NCBI GenBank assembly: GCA_035906055.1
Contig: JAMIFV010000075.1
Location: 1 to 33,555, forward strand
DNA length: 33,555 nt
From: JAMIFV01 sp035906055
GTDB taxonomy: Bacteria; Pseudomonadota; Alphaproteobacteria; Rickettsiales; JABCZZ01
Direction: 5' to 3'
How positions within the stretch are numbered: the stretch's first letter is position 1; every line of letters starts with the position of its first letter. Position numbers and translations under genes: made by a program. Under the pieces are notes generated by a model. It ran no database searches. It was given only the letters and a program-made list of their open reading frames with translations, and was not told where the DNA came from. Shown piece by piece: positions 1 through 7,539 of this stretch.

Positions 1-135
1 ATATAACAGAGCAGAAAATACCTGATAATGGCTGACATTGCGCGGACGGCCAGCGCGGGAGTAATGCGCGGCAATCAATGGTAATATATGCGCATCAAAA
101 AACGACTCGGATACAGGGTAAAAGCGTGGGTTCAT
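1..135 (-). CDS. IS5-family transposase, N-terminal fragment cut by window edge
   Basis: Reading the minus strand from an ATG at 135 gives about 45 residues, open to the window edge. They include GRPRNVSHYQVFSALLY, typical of the N-terminal helical domain of IS5-group transposases (a GRP-x-x turn followed by the helix before the RTGCPWRDLP-type segment). An AGGAGTG ribosome site lies a few bases before the ATG. The catalytic DDE region lies outside the window, so activity cannot be judged. The family call rests on motif recognition in a short piece. Confidence 0.6.
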   Translation of the reverse strand, partial: MNPRFYPVSESFFDAHILPLIAAHYSRAGRPRNVSHYQVFSALLY

Positions 136-199
136 ATGATACACTCCTATCTTGGGAGCACTATCACCTAAATCTTAATAATTAACTAACAGTGTCTAA

Positions 200-214
200 G
201 GGGAACGCTTCCCC
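200..214. terminator. Short GC hairpin GGGGAA/TTCCCC
   Basis: A 6-bp stem with a CGC loop lies just past the stop codon of the membrane protein gene at 226-609 (minus strand) and upstream of the transposase fragment. No long T run follows, so it is at best a weak terminator. It could also mark the IS5-type element boundary. Confidence 0.3.
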
Positions 215-225
215 CTATGAAAATC

Positions 226-609
226 CTAATTCGGGACGTAGGAACGTATCATTATCACGGAGAAATACAGCCACTTCACCGACGCTGTAAGTAGCAGGAA
301 AGCGATGGCCAGTACATATTGCGGCTCACGTTCCTCGAAATACCAGTAATGAGCGGCGCATACCACGCCCCAGTACATGAGCACCAGAATATAAAAGAAC
401 GCATTCGTCTGCGGGCTGTTGCTGGAGTAAAGCCCTACCATGTTGAGGAACGAGTTGGGCAGGGCGAGGACGGAATAAAGCGTATGGCCAAGCAGGAACT
501 CCCCGATGGGGGGAATGGTATTGGTGAGGGCGACGAAAGAAACGGTGGAAACGAGAATGGCGAACACCCAGACGAACACTATCATGAAGTTCTCGCGGAT
601 AAATATCAT
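226..609 (-). CDS. Hypothetical membrane protein
   Basis: This 127-aa protein has about three or four hydrophobic segments: residues ~9-30, ~40-58, ~68-88 and ~97-118. The segments are joined by short polar loops, and one carries an acidic HYWYFEEREPQ stretch. I recognise no family. It is probably an inner-membrane protein. The ATG at 609 is preceded by only a weak AGG; an internal ATG at 585 is an alternative start. It lies between the edge transposase and the tRNA-Leu gene, so it probably belongs to the host flank. Confidence 0.55.
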   Translation of the reverse strand: MIFIRENFMIVFVWVFAILVSTVSFVALTNTIPPIGEFLLGHTLYSVLALPNSFLNMVGLYSSNSPQTNAFFYILVLMYWGVVCAAHYWYFEEREPQYVLAIAFLLLTASVKWLYFSVIMIRSYVPN

Positions 610-679
610 GGCCTGCGTATCCCCCTGTTTTATTTGCAGGCATTGTAAGAAAAGCCGTTGAATTTATCCAGCGGTAAAG

Positions 680-2392
680 TCATCTCTGGAGCATGGCGGT
701 GTTCGGCATTGTTTGCAGCAGCAAGTATAATGCTTGGCTAAAGCGTTGTTGATAGCTATAACCACGCTGGTTTGCGGGTGTGGCGGAATTGGTAGACGCG
801 CAGGATTTAGGTTCCTGTTCCGTAAGGAGTGGGGGTTCGATTCCCTCCACCCGCACCACATCTGACTGAGGGGTAGAAAACCCCTCTAAAAGCGTGAATG
901 GCAGCGCCTTTGCGGGAGTTCTAAAACCCTCGTTTCGGTCATAAGCCAGTTTATCGGCAAAAACGAGCCGAAGCACTGAACGCTTGTGCTCAATATCGTC
1001 AGAATGCCAGAGTTTCTGAGGGTTTGCGAAGAACTCCATAGAAGTTCTAAAAGTTTCATCGAAGGATTTGAGCGGACGACCGCATTGGCTGATCTTTTCC
1101 TTCAACTCAACCTTTTCCTGAGCCAGTTTTCGTATCATGTTCTCATAGTTCACAATCATTTCGCGAGAGTCGGTTTCAACGACACGCTCCAGAAACTGCT
1201 CCGTCTTGCGTTCGATAGCAGAAAGCCTGACCCGGATTTCATCATTCTCACGACCGGCGCTTGCTCTTTGTTCTTCCCAGAGATCGACAAAAATCTCTTT
1301 AATCATAAAAAACAGTTCTGGTCTGGGGCGCAGTTCGCCGAGCAGCTTTTCAAACTCCCGTTCCATTTTGTCGGCGCGGATTGATTTACCATACTGGCTG
1401 CATTTTACGCCATCCGACTGCCCCTGACAGAGGTAATAGGCATAGCGGCCACCATCACCCCGCGACCAGCAGGAGGTCATGGGCTTGCCGCAGCAGCCGC
1501 AGGTGACATACCCTCGCAGCGGGAAATCCAGATGAATGTCCTTGCGATTGGGAATTCTGGTTTCCTGCTTAAGGCGCTGTTGTACCTTGACGTATGTCTC
1601 ATAGCTCACCAGTGGCGAATGCTTGCCCGGCTGGAGCGTGATTCCCCATTTCGGGATGTCCAGATAGCCCGCATAGATGGGGCGCTCCAGAATGTCCCTG
1701 ACGGTCTGGAACGATACACCGCCTTTTTTGCTGGTGTTCGGGAAATGCGGGAAGGAATCCAGAAACAGTTTGAATTCGCCCTGCGTCGCAAAGCGTCCGC
1801 AGGCGAATCCCTCCAATGCCTCAGTGATAATCGGCCCGGTGATTTCATCCGGCACCATTATCTTGCCGTGGCCGGGTTTGTCCGCAAAGCGATAGCCGAC
1901 GGGGGGATGAAAAACCCAGTACCCGTTCATGGCACGCGCCCGCATACGGTTCTTGGATTGTTCCGCATTCTTTTCGCGCTGGTGCGCGGCCACAGATGCC
2001 AGAAGATGCTCGACAAGGCGGCTGTCTGAATCCTCACCAAATTCGATGGAAGGGCTTTCCAGTTTGCCGCCTGCACCGGCAATCGCCGCCCGCAGGCGGA
2101 TATGTGTTTCTATTCCTCTCGCCAGCCTGCTGATGTCGTCGATGATAACAACGCAGGATTCCGATTTATGGGCTTTGAGGAATTTAAGCATGGCCTGCAT
2201 CTTGGGGCGATCCAGCAGGCCGCCAGATATGCCTTCCTCAAGGAAGGACTCCATCACGTCATACTGCTTGTGACGCGCATATTCACGACACCGTGTTTCC
2301 TGCGACGACAGCCCGTGGCCTTCCGTTACCTGCTTGGCACTGGAAACGCGGCAGTAAATAACAGCTTTCGTGGGAATATTTTTGGTCTTCAT
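680..2392 (-). CDS. Large serine recombinase (site-specific integrase)
   Basis: This 570-aa recombinase probably integrates and excises the element. The N-terminal resolvase domain (~10-150) has YCRVSS with the expected nucleophile Ser17, followed by QETRCREYA and DRPKMQ. A recombinase domain follows (~155-290), then a Cys-rich zinc ribbon (~295-345, TCGCCGKPM and later CSQYGKS) and a coiled coil (~375-440). The family core ends near the RLVFADKLAYDRNEGFRTP segment. Residues ~512-540 are the antisense translation of the tRNA-Leu gene and the last ~30 come from DNA beyond it. The C-terminus is therefore supplied by the integration site and would differ in the excised circle. The small gene upstream ends 2 bp before this ATG. 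Confidence 0.92.
   Translation of the reverse strand: MKTKNIPTKAVIYCRVSSAKQVTEGHGLSSQETRCREYARHKQYDVMESFLEEGISGGLLDRPKMQAMLKFLKAHKSESCVVIIDDISRLARGIETHIRLRAAIAGAGGKLESPSIEFGEDSDSRLVEHLLASVAAHQREKNAEQSKNRMRARAMNGYWVFHPPVGYRFADKPGHGKIMVPDEITGPIITEALEGFACGRFATQGEFKLFLDSFPHFPNTSKKGGVSFQTVRDILERPIYAGYLDIPKWGITLQPGKHSPLVSYETYVKVQQRLKQETRIPNRKDIHLDFPLRGYVTCGCCGKPMTSCWSRGDGGRYAYYLCQGQSDGVKCSQYGKSIRADKMEREFEKLLGELRPRPELFFMIKEIFVDLWEEQRASAGRENDEIRVRLSAIERKTEQFLERVVETDSREMIVNYENMIRKLAQEKVELKEKISQCGRPLKSFDETFRTSMEFFANPQKLWHSDDIEHKRSVLRLVFADKLAYDRNEGFRTPAKALPFTLLEGFSTPQSDVVRVEGIEPPLLTEQEPKSCASTNSATPANQRGYSYQQRFSQALYLLLQTMPNTAMLQR
734..762 (+). promoter_or_regulatory. Predicted sigma-70 promoter of tRNA-Leu
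   Basis: TTGGCT (734-739) and TATAAC (757-762) are separated by 17 bp, 11 bp before the first base of the tRNA. The promoter lies within the antisense 3' end of the recombinase reading frame. Confidence 0.55.
774..858 (+). tRNA. tRNA-Leu (anticodon UAG)
   Basis: This 85-nt sequence has a 7-bp acceptor stem (GCGGGTG / CACCCGC), a D-loop with GGTAGACGC, an anticodon arm CAGGA-TTTAGGT-TCCTG with anticodon TAG, a long class II variable arm, a GGTTCGATTCC T-arm and an encoded CCA (856-858). These mark it as a leucine tRNA. The serine recombinase frame runs antisense through the whole gene. This makes the tRNA 3' half the probable integration target of the element to its right. Confidence 0.95.
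868..886. other. Hairpin just past the tRNA 3' end
   Basis: GAGGGGT and ACCCCTC form a perfect 7-bp stem with a 5-nt loop, starting 10 bp after the tRNA CCA end. On the plus strand TAAAA follows, so it could terminate the tRNA transcript. Its place at the presumed element junction also suits a recombinase binding site. Confidence 0.4.
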
Positions 2393-2394
2393 GG

Positions 2395-2673
2395 TTACGC
2401 CCCATCTTCATGCGGCATTCGCGCAGATGGCGCGGCCACATCGTTAAACTGATTGGATAATTTCTTATCTCTGGATTGTAACCGTATGTCTTGACTCTGT
2501 AAATTGTTCTTCGCATACATTCCACCGGCAAGTTGGATCGGATGCTTGCCATGAGCAATGTCGATTTCGTTTTGTAGAAACAGCCGAACAATCTCAATGC
2601 AATCAACCTTTTGCTCTCTGTTCAAAGCAAAATTATCCAGATGGTGCATATATTTTTCAACGTCGAAAGCCAT
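2395..2673 (-). CDS. Small recombinase-linked protein
   Basis: This ~92-aa protein is encoded immediately upstream of the recombinase. Its stop lies 2 bp from the recombinase ATG, so the two are probably translationally coupled. It contains VEKYMHHLDNFALNREQKVD, which resembles a class of short helical proteins often found before large serine recombinases in alphaproteobacterial elements (recalled, not searched). A recombination accessory or directionality role is an inference. I chose the ATG at 2673; a longer frame starts only at a TTG at 2715. Neither start has a strong ribosome site. Confidence 0.6.
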   Translation of the reverse strand: MAFDVEKYMHHLDNFALNREQKVDCIEIVRLFLQNEIDIAHGKHPIQLAGGMYAKNNLQSQDIRLQSRDKKLSNQFNDVAAPSARMPHEDGA

Positions 2674-2818
2674 TGCAGGCAACCCCGTGACAACAGATTG
2701 AAGTCTCCGTTCCAAGCATGGAACGAAGTCACTGTAGCACCGGTATGAGAGAGACTTGGGAAAGGAGCGTCAGGCTTTGCGCTGATATGGCCGGAAATTG
2801 ACCCGTAATCTTTCCATA

Positions 2819-2837
2819 GTATACTCTTTCAGTATAC
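2819..2837. promoter_or_regulatory. Inverted-repeat operator overlapping a plus-strand promoter
   Basis: GTATACT and AGTATAC form a 7-bp inverted repeat with a 5-bp spacer. On the plus strand, TTGACC (2798-2803) and TATACT (2820-2825) are 16 bp apart, so the repeat overlaps a plausible -10. AAGGAGGGG follows at ~2850, but no intact gene starts there. The 2674-3015 stretch otherwise holds only a short start-less frame with a helix-turn-helix-like TLPRMADKLGCS string, perhaps the relic of a regulator. Confidence 0.35.
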
Positions 2838-3015
2838 GATTTTGAGGCTTAAGGAGGGGTTAAGATTTACAAGCAACAGGATTAAGAGTGACGCTCTGCG
2901 TTCCGCTCATACTGCAATCGCCACGGGTATGGAAACACTCCCCCGCATGGCAGATAAACTGGGCTGCTCAAAGAAGTGCTGGCTAAGAGGTTTAGGAAGC
3001 TGTGGTTAGTTTGAT

Positions 3016-3444
3016 TTAATTATTCTCTGGGTCAGACGGGTGAAGCGAGGTTACTCTTGGAGTTTTTCCATAGGGGTCTGTTTCATGTCCTATAAATTCA
3101 GGGTATAAATTACGGCGAAACATACTAATAGTTCTATCACTTGCAGAGCTTAAAGCATGCTGCATAGGTTCAAGACCTCTATTATCTTTTAAGAATTGAA
3201 TTCGTTTTACAAGCGCCTGAGAGAAAAGTATTTCTGCTATTTCATACTTACCTGTAGCAGCAGCCCAATGCAAAGCTGACATCTGACTGCGATCAAGTTT
3301 TAGAATAGAAGTTGGGTCAAAAGTTAGAGCTTCCCTAACTTTCTCTATTTTTCCGTCTATGACAGCTTGAATAAGGTCGGGCGGCCTGTATTCCAATTCA
3401 TCACCTTGCTTTGGTAATAACTTTTTGTTTTTACTATGTTTCAT
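3016..3444 (-). CDS. Ankyrin-repeat protein
   Basis: This 142-aa protein has one clear ankyrin repeat (~55-85: SALHWAAATGKYEIAEILF) and weaker flanking helical repeats (PPDLIQAVIDGKIEKVREAL before it, GLEPMQHALSSAS after it). There is no signal peptide, so it is probably a cytoplasmic protein-binding scaffold. It overlaps the end of the 369-aa gene upstream by 4 bp (ATGA), so the two are translationally coupled and probably work together. The pair is visibly more AT-rich than the genes on either side, a sign of separate acquisition as cargo. An immunity, antitoxin or adaptor role is possible but unproven. Confidence 0.75.
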   Translation of the reverse strand: MKHSKNKKLLPKQGDELEYRPPDLIQAVIDGKIEKVREALTFDPTSILKLDRSQMSALHWAAATGKYEIAEILFSQALVKRIQFLKDNRGLEPMQHALSSASDRTISMFRRNLYPEFIGHETDPYGKTPRVTSLHPSDPENN

Positions 3445-4550
3445 AGTGACACATAAACGAAATGGTTGTCAAAAAACTCTAATGCCCGCCTATCAGATGC
3501 CTCAAAAAAGAACGTAAAATCAAATTTGCCTCCGTATCTTCTATTTCTATTATCATAGGTGAAATACGGATTTGCAGGGTAAAAATCGTAATGATTTGTC
3601 CCATGAGCGCGAAATTTTATCGCCACGCTTGAGAAAGGAGTTTTTTCTTTAGATTCATTCATGCGGAAATGGCCGTGTGCATAATTTCCGCTGACTAAAG
3701 CAATATCTAAATACTCATTGTTTAAGCTTCGTAATTTTCCAAAGTACTCAATTCCTTCTGAATCCTTATCATATCCCATGCTGCTAAAACCATGTGCGTC
3801 TGTAGATATTTTGGGTGCCGCTCTATTGGCATGAAGATTTGGTATTAGCAATCCTGAGTATTTTGTGCGTATGCAATTATCGACATCAAACCTGTCTATA
3901 ATTACACTAAGGTCTGAATTGATATTAGATATATCATACTTCTCTACTTCTGATTCTTCAGGCAAATTTAATAAGGAGTGCATGCGATTGGTTGATAGCA
4001 AATAAATCAACAGATAGCTTGTCCCCGGTATTTTTCTATAGTTGAGTAAAATAAAGCATCCGTCCTCTAATACTGAAAGAAATGTTCTGATTTGTAGATT
4101 ATCCGCATGCATAAGTTGTTTTTTACATTGATCTTCATCGGGAATGCATCCGTATAGAAAACGTGTAGCTGTATCACCATACTCTCGCGCTAAATCCACA
4201 ATATTTGTAATGCTTGCATATTCAGCCAGTACTACGTTCAGATATTGGTTGAGAAGCTCTATCTCCTTATCTGTAGGATCATAAGGACTATTTTTTATAG
4301 CTGGGGGTTCCGCCTGTTTTGCCGGAAAACTCCAAAATTGACGGATTTTTCGTTCATTGACACATAACTGTCCTAGATTCTCCAAATCCAGATTCTCATC
4401 TCCGAGAATTTTATTCATTTCGGTTTCGATAGCTACGCTGCCCTTATTAGTTCTGCGGGCATAAACAATAAGTTTCCATCTAACGATTTCACGAAATGTC
4501 GTCCCGTAAGTTTCAAACGCCGGGCGAGTTCCAGCTTTTTTTCTTGTCAT
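3441..4550 (-). CDS. Unrecognised 369-aa cargo protein
   Basis: I recognise no family. Residues 1-95 are basic and helical, including SVAIETEMNKILGDENLDLE and ERKIRQFWSFPAKQAEPP, which could be a small DNA- or protein-binding module. The middle (~100-200) is mostly helical with hydrophobic stretches (TFLSVLEDGCFILLNYR, SYLLIYLL). The C-terminal ~150 residues look beta-rich and aromatic, ending in repeated Phe/Tyr strands (KFDFTFFFEAS, FFDNHFVYVSL). It is first in a two-gene unit with the ankyrin protein and divergent from 4674-5078. AT-rich composition and a location next to the integrase fit a defence, toxin or effector cargo gene. No catalytic motif is evident. Confidence 0.7.
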   Translation of the reverse strand: MTRKKAGTRPAFETYGTTFREIVRWKLIVYARRTNKGSVAIETEMNKILGDENLDLENLGQLCVNERKIRQFWSFPAKQAEPPAIKNSPYDPTDKEIELLNQYLNVVLAEYASITNIVDLAREYGDTATRFLYGCIPDEDQCKKQLMHADNLQIRTFLSVLEDGCFILLNYRKIPGTSYLLIYLLSTNRMHSLLNLPEESEVEKYDISNINSDLSVIIDRFDVDNCIRTKYSGLLIPNLHANRAAPKISTDAHGFSSMGYDKDSEGIEYFGKLRSLNNEYLDIALVSGNYAHGHFRMNESKEKTPFSSVAIKFRAHGTNHYDFYPANPYFTYDNRNRRYGGKFDFTFFFEASDRRALEFFDNHFVYVSL

Positions 4551-4673
4551 TCAAACTTTCCGTTCGTTCGTCAGGTTTTGAATTTGAAAACATGCTTCAA
4601 TCTGCACTGAAGATACTCAACGAAACGAAAAAATCTACTAACGAGTTCTTCTAAAAAGAAAAGGAGGTTGAAT

Positions 4674-5078
4674 ATGAAGCAAGAATTTACAAAAGCGGCA
4701 GGTTCATCCATTACCCTGCTGCAATACGATCAGGCTATTTGCCCGATCCATCAGGCATCTCTGCGCCGTGCCATGCAACGCGCAAATTTGTCAGGTGCAA
4801 AGTGGGGAGATTTCATCGCCGATTTTATCATGGATATAGATCATAGGGACATAAGCCTGATTTACACTCCGCCTTTCACTGACATTGTGCCCCTGTCTGA
4901 TAGGCGCTGGTTCAATCTTTTCCAGAGCGAGGGCTACGTCAATGCCAAGGGAAACCGTCGAATTTCCTATCAGGTGGAGTTAATCAGACTTCTGGACGGG
5001 GCGCTCAAACATAAGGGCGATAGCGAATATACGCTTGCCTCTCAAATCTGGGCAGAACAGCAGCACTGGATCACCTGA
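4674..5078 (+). CDS. Hypothetical protein, 134 aa
   Basis: No family recognised. AGGAGG (4662-4667) lies 6 nt before the ATG at 4674, which fixes this start over an in-frame TTG at 4668. The protein is soluble, with no signal peptide and no obvious catalytic motif. It contains ASLRRAMQRANLSGAKWGDF near the N-terminus and a PLSDRRWFNLFQSEGY segment in the middle that could be a winged or helical fold. It is the first gene of the plus-strand run ending at the VirD4-type ATPase, but a hairpin after it suggests a separate transcript. Confidence 0.65.
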   Translation: MKQEFTKAAGSSITLLQYDQAICPIHQASLRRAMQRANLSGAKWGDFIADFIMDIDHRDISLIYTPPFTDIVPLSDRRWFNLFQSEGYVNAKGNRRISYQVELIRLLDGALKHKGDSEYTLASQIWAEQQHWIT

Positions 5079-5089
5079 CCAGTGCCGGA

Positions 5090-5111
5090 GGGGTGCGATA
5101 ACGCGCACCCC
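5090..5111 (+). terminator. Hairpin after the 4674-5078 gene
   Basis: GGGGTGCG and CGCACCCC pair as an 8-bp stem with a 6-nt loop, 12 bp past the stop. The following TGTCGTTT is only weakly T-rich, so termination may be partial. Confidence 0.5.
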
Positions 5112-5147
5112 TGTCGTTTCCCAAACTCGATATTCAACGGATTTATA

Positions 5148-5167
5148 CTCAGGGGCGTAACCCTGAG
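5148..5167 (+). promoter_or_regulatory. Leader hairpin abutting the ribosome site of the 5180 gene
   Basis: CTCAGGG and CCCTGAG form a 7-bp stem with loop GCGTAA. The stem ends directly before AAAGGAG, the ribosome site of the next gene, so it could affect translation start or mRNA stability. No known riboswitch or leader family is recognised. Confidence 0.35.
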
Positions 5168-5179
5168 AAAGGAGATTTT

Positions 5180-5764
5180 ATGGCTCAATTACGTTTACCC
5201 AGCGGGGATGGAGGCGGCCAGCCAAAGAGACTTCTAGCTTTTATGGGAGGGTGTCTCGAACTGGCTATGGGGACACTGTTTTACGGCATCTACACGGATA
5301 CTATCGGCCTCATGTCGAATGTGTATCTGTCGGAGCTTCCCGGTATCGGCCAGCTTTTCGGACTGATCGACGAGGAAATGACGGTATCACACCTGCTGGC
5401 GGCGATGCTCGCATTCTTTAGCTGCGCTGTGCCGATCTATATCTGGAGCGTCATCCTGAACGAGAAGATTTACGAGGAGCCACGCGCATGGCTCTCGAAG
5501 CCGCTGAACCAGATCAAGGCGGGCTTTATGCTGTTTATCTTCATTCTGGTTTTCGCGCTGGAGGTGACAAACCTCTACACGCTGATTGCCCAGCATAAAA
5601 ACGCAGGCCCGCTGCCGACCGGAGATGACGGCGAAATGCTTTCCTATCTCGCCGATAACGCCGGTCTTGGAATTTTCGTCTCGGCGCTGGTAGCGATCAT
5701 CAACACGGTTATCGCCATGCTGACCGTCAAGGCGATCCACAGCTTCAAAAGCAGTTGGGAATAG
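5180..5764 (+). CDS. Hypothetical inner-membrane protein in the vWA/VirD4-type cluster
   Basis: This 194-aa protein has an N-terminal Gly-rich polar start and about four hydrophobic segments (~18-40, ~66-92, ~112-135, ~160-188). Polar loops of ~15-25 residues link them, one with KIYEEPRAWLSKPLNQIKAG between segments 2 and 3. I recognise no family. GAAAGGAG precedes the ATG. It starts a tight run of five genes with gaps of 14, 12, -11 and 3 bp, ending with the coupling-type ATPase and another membrane protein. It may be the membrane platform for that set; this rests on context alone. Confidence 0.7.
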   Translation: MAQLRLPSGDGGGQPKRLLAFMGGCLELAMGTLFYGIYTDTIGLMSNVYLSELPGIGQLFGLIDEEMTVSHLLAAMLAFFSCAVPIYIWSVILNEKIYEEPRAWLSKPLNQIKAGFMLFIFILVFALEVTNLYTLIAQHKNAGPLPTGDDGEMLSYLADNAGLGIFVSALVAIINTVIAMLTVKAIHSFKSSWE

Positions 5765-5778
5765 AAAGGAGATCAATC

Positions 5779-6459
5779 ATGACACGTTTATCAAGGTTTA
5801 TCGCAGTTGGCATCGCGGCGGTAGCCATTACCACCGCCGCACCGGCCACGGCAAAGGACATGCGCGGCCCTGCCATCATCGTGCTGGTGGAAAATGGCGG
5901 CACGGTCGAGGATCAGGAACATCAGATCAAAACGGTTACACATCTGCTGGGGCAGTTGACGACGCTCCAGCGCCGCCGCGCCACCCGCGACGCACAAATA
6001 TCCATTGTGCTTTCGGCATCACCCAACAAGGTGACATGGAGCGGAACGCCCGAACAATTAAGGATGCAAGGCCAGAAGGTGCTTGATCTTATCACCTTCA
6101 AGCCGACATTTTCCGATCTGGTCATGGCATGGAAACAGATTGACACCACCCTCAAGCTCTCCATGCCGGATAGTTACCACCTTTACTGGATCGGCCCCGG
6201 CATTCATGTGCCGTTTCAGGAGGCAACAGAAGAACTGCAAATCAAAGTGCCGCAGGAGATCGACCCGGCGCTGCTGGCCGGTACGCTGGCGCAGGGTAGC
6301 GAGGTTTTCAAAGCCTATAACATCCACCCGGATCAGGATGAAATCTACCTGCATTACTTCGACGCGCAGGGCGTCATGGAACGCGCCCGCGCAGGGCGGA
6401 TGGGGTTCATCCTGATGGATCCGGCGCAGACCGAAGCCAATCTGGACAAGCTGCTGTAG
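5779..6459 (+). CDS. Exported protein of unknown function
   Basis: This 226-aa protein has a clear signal peptide (MTRLSRFIAVGIAAVAITTA, cleavage near APATAKD), so it is periplasmic or beyond. The mature part begins with a beta strand (PAIIVLVENGG) followed by a long helix. A second strand reads QISIVLSAS, and SYHLYWIGPG looks like a third, suggesting a Rossmann or vWA-like alternating fold. No DxSxS motif is present where a MIDAS would sit, so it could be a metal-free relative of the vWA protein encoded next; this is inference. GAAAGGAG lies before the ATG at 5779. A longer frame from 5755 has no support. Confidence 0.7.
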   Translation: MTRLSRFIAVGIAAVAITTAAPATAKDMRGPAIIVLVENGGTVEDQEHQIKTVTHLLGQLTTLQRRRATRDAQISIVLSASPNKVTWSGTPEQLRMQGQKVLDLITFKPTFSDLVMAWKQIDTTLKLSMPDSYHLYWIGPGIHVPFQEATEELQIKVPQEIDPALLAGTLAQGSEVFKAYNIHPDQDEIYLHYFDAQGVMERARAGRMGFILMDPAQTEANLDKLL

Positions 6460-6471
6460 GAGGGAAATAGC

Positions 6472-7539
6472 ATGAAGGCAAACCGGCTTCTTATGGGTGT
6501 CAGCGCCGCCGCCCTTTTATCGGCGGTAGCCTCAACGGGCATGGCGCAGACAATCAGCATCCGTTCACAGGCGCAGACGCAAGCGCCACAGGTAAAGATC
6601 AGCGTGCAGAGCCGCTATGATTTCGAGCGGAAAATTTCGTTGCGGGTACGGCTCGATCCCGCCCGTATTCCGACCGAGCAGTTGATGGAAGTCGTCAATG
6701 CCCTCGGCATGACGGACGGACAAGGCGTGGCGGTGCGCTCCGGCTGGGATGCGCTGAAAGACCATGACATCGTGCTGGGCTGGAGCGGCGGCAGTGCGGA
6801 GATTGTTAGGGTGCAGCAGACAGCCAATGGATTGCAACTTATCGCGTCTTTTAAGGATGCAAACGGCAATTTCGTGGAGCCGCCGGAATCCATGTTGGCC
6901 GTTTACGATCTCGGCGGACGGAAAAAATGCTTCGCCTATGAGGAAATTCAGAACGCCGCGCCGCCGATGATATTCACGCTGCTGCTGGATCGTTCCGGCA
7001 GCATGTCCGGTGTCATTGAGGACGTAAAGCGCGTAGCGGCGCAGTTTTTGGATATAATCCCGGACACGGCGCAGTGCCGGGTCTGGAGCTTCAGCGAAAC
7101 CGTTATCGACCATACTTTTGCGCTACAGGGACGCGCCGGATGCGCTCCGTCGAATTTCGATCTGGACGGCGTGAAGATAGACGGGCTGACGGATATTTAC
7201 ACCCCCCTTCAGATGACTTACCGCCAGATGAGTGATGCGGCCTACGCAAATTACCAGAAGGCCGTCATCATCGTGACGGATGGGGTGATTTCCGATGCGC
7301 CGGAACAGGCGGCGATACGCAAGGCGGAATTGCTGAACCTCAAAGGCGACACGCTTACCTTCATTTTCTGGATTGGCTCCACGGACGAACGGCATCTGGC
7401 GGAACTGGCAGACGACTACGTTTCCGGCAGTGGCGATGTAGCAGGCAAGCTCGCCGGGTATTTCAGCGCAATCGGACAGGCATACAAAAAGCAGAAAGTG
7501 CTGACCATTCGGGACTGTGGAGGAGCGCATGAAAAATAA
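6472..7539 (+). CDS. Exported von Willebrand factor A domain protein
   Basis: This 355-aa protein has a signal peptide (MKANRLLMGVSAAALLSAVA, cleavage near MAQ). An N-terminal ~130-residue region of unknown fold is followed by a vWA domain (~165-340). The metal-ion-dependent adhesion site looks complete: DRSGS at 173-177, Thr in the LTDIYTPL loop near 242, and VTDG with Asp270. vWA domains of this kind bind protein partners through Mg2+ in the periplasm or at the surface. The gene overlaps the VirD4-type ATPase gene by 11 bp and follows another exported protein by 12 bp. A function tied to that ATPase is therefore likely. AGGAGGG precedes the ATG. Confidence 0.88.
   Translation: MKANRLLMGVSAAALLSAVASTGMAQTISIRSQAQTQAPQVKISVQSRYDFERKISLRVRLDPARIPTEQLMEVVNALGMTDGQGVAVRSGWDALKDHDIVLGWSGGSAEIVRVQQTANGLQLIASFKDANGNFVEPPESMLAVYDLGGRKKCFAYEEIQNAAPPMIFTLLLDRSGSMSGVIEDVKRVAAQFLDIIPDTAQCRVWSFSETVIDHTFALQGRAGCAPSNFDLDGVKIDGLTDIYTPLQMTYRQMSDAAYANYQKAVIIVTDGVISDAPEQAAIRKAELLNLKGDTLTFIFWIGSTDERHLAELADDYVSGSGDVAGKLAGYFSAIGQAYKKQKVLTIRDCGGAHEK

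Noticed and set aside
664..861. Open frame with a GWRESNPH-like start over the tRNA-Leu gene
   Set aside because: This is the classic antisense translation of a tRNA-Leu gene, not a protein.
2850..3009. Frame with TLPRMADKLGCSKK resembling a helix-turn-helix
   Set aside because: It has no start codon near the AAGGAGGGG site and no recognisable full domain; at most a decayed regulator.
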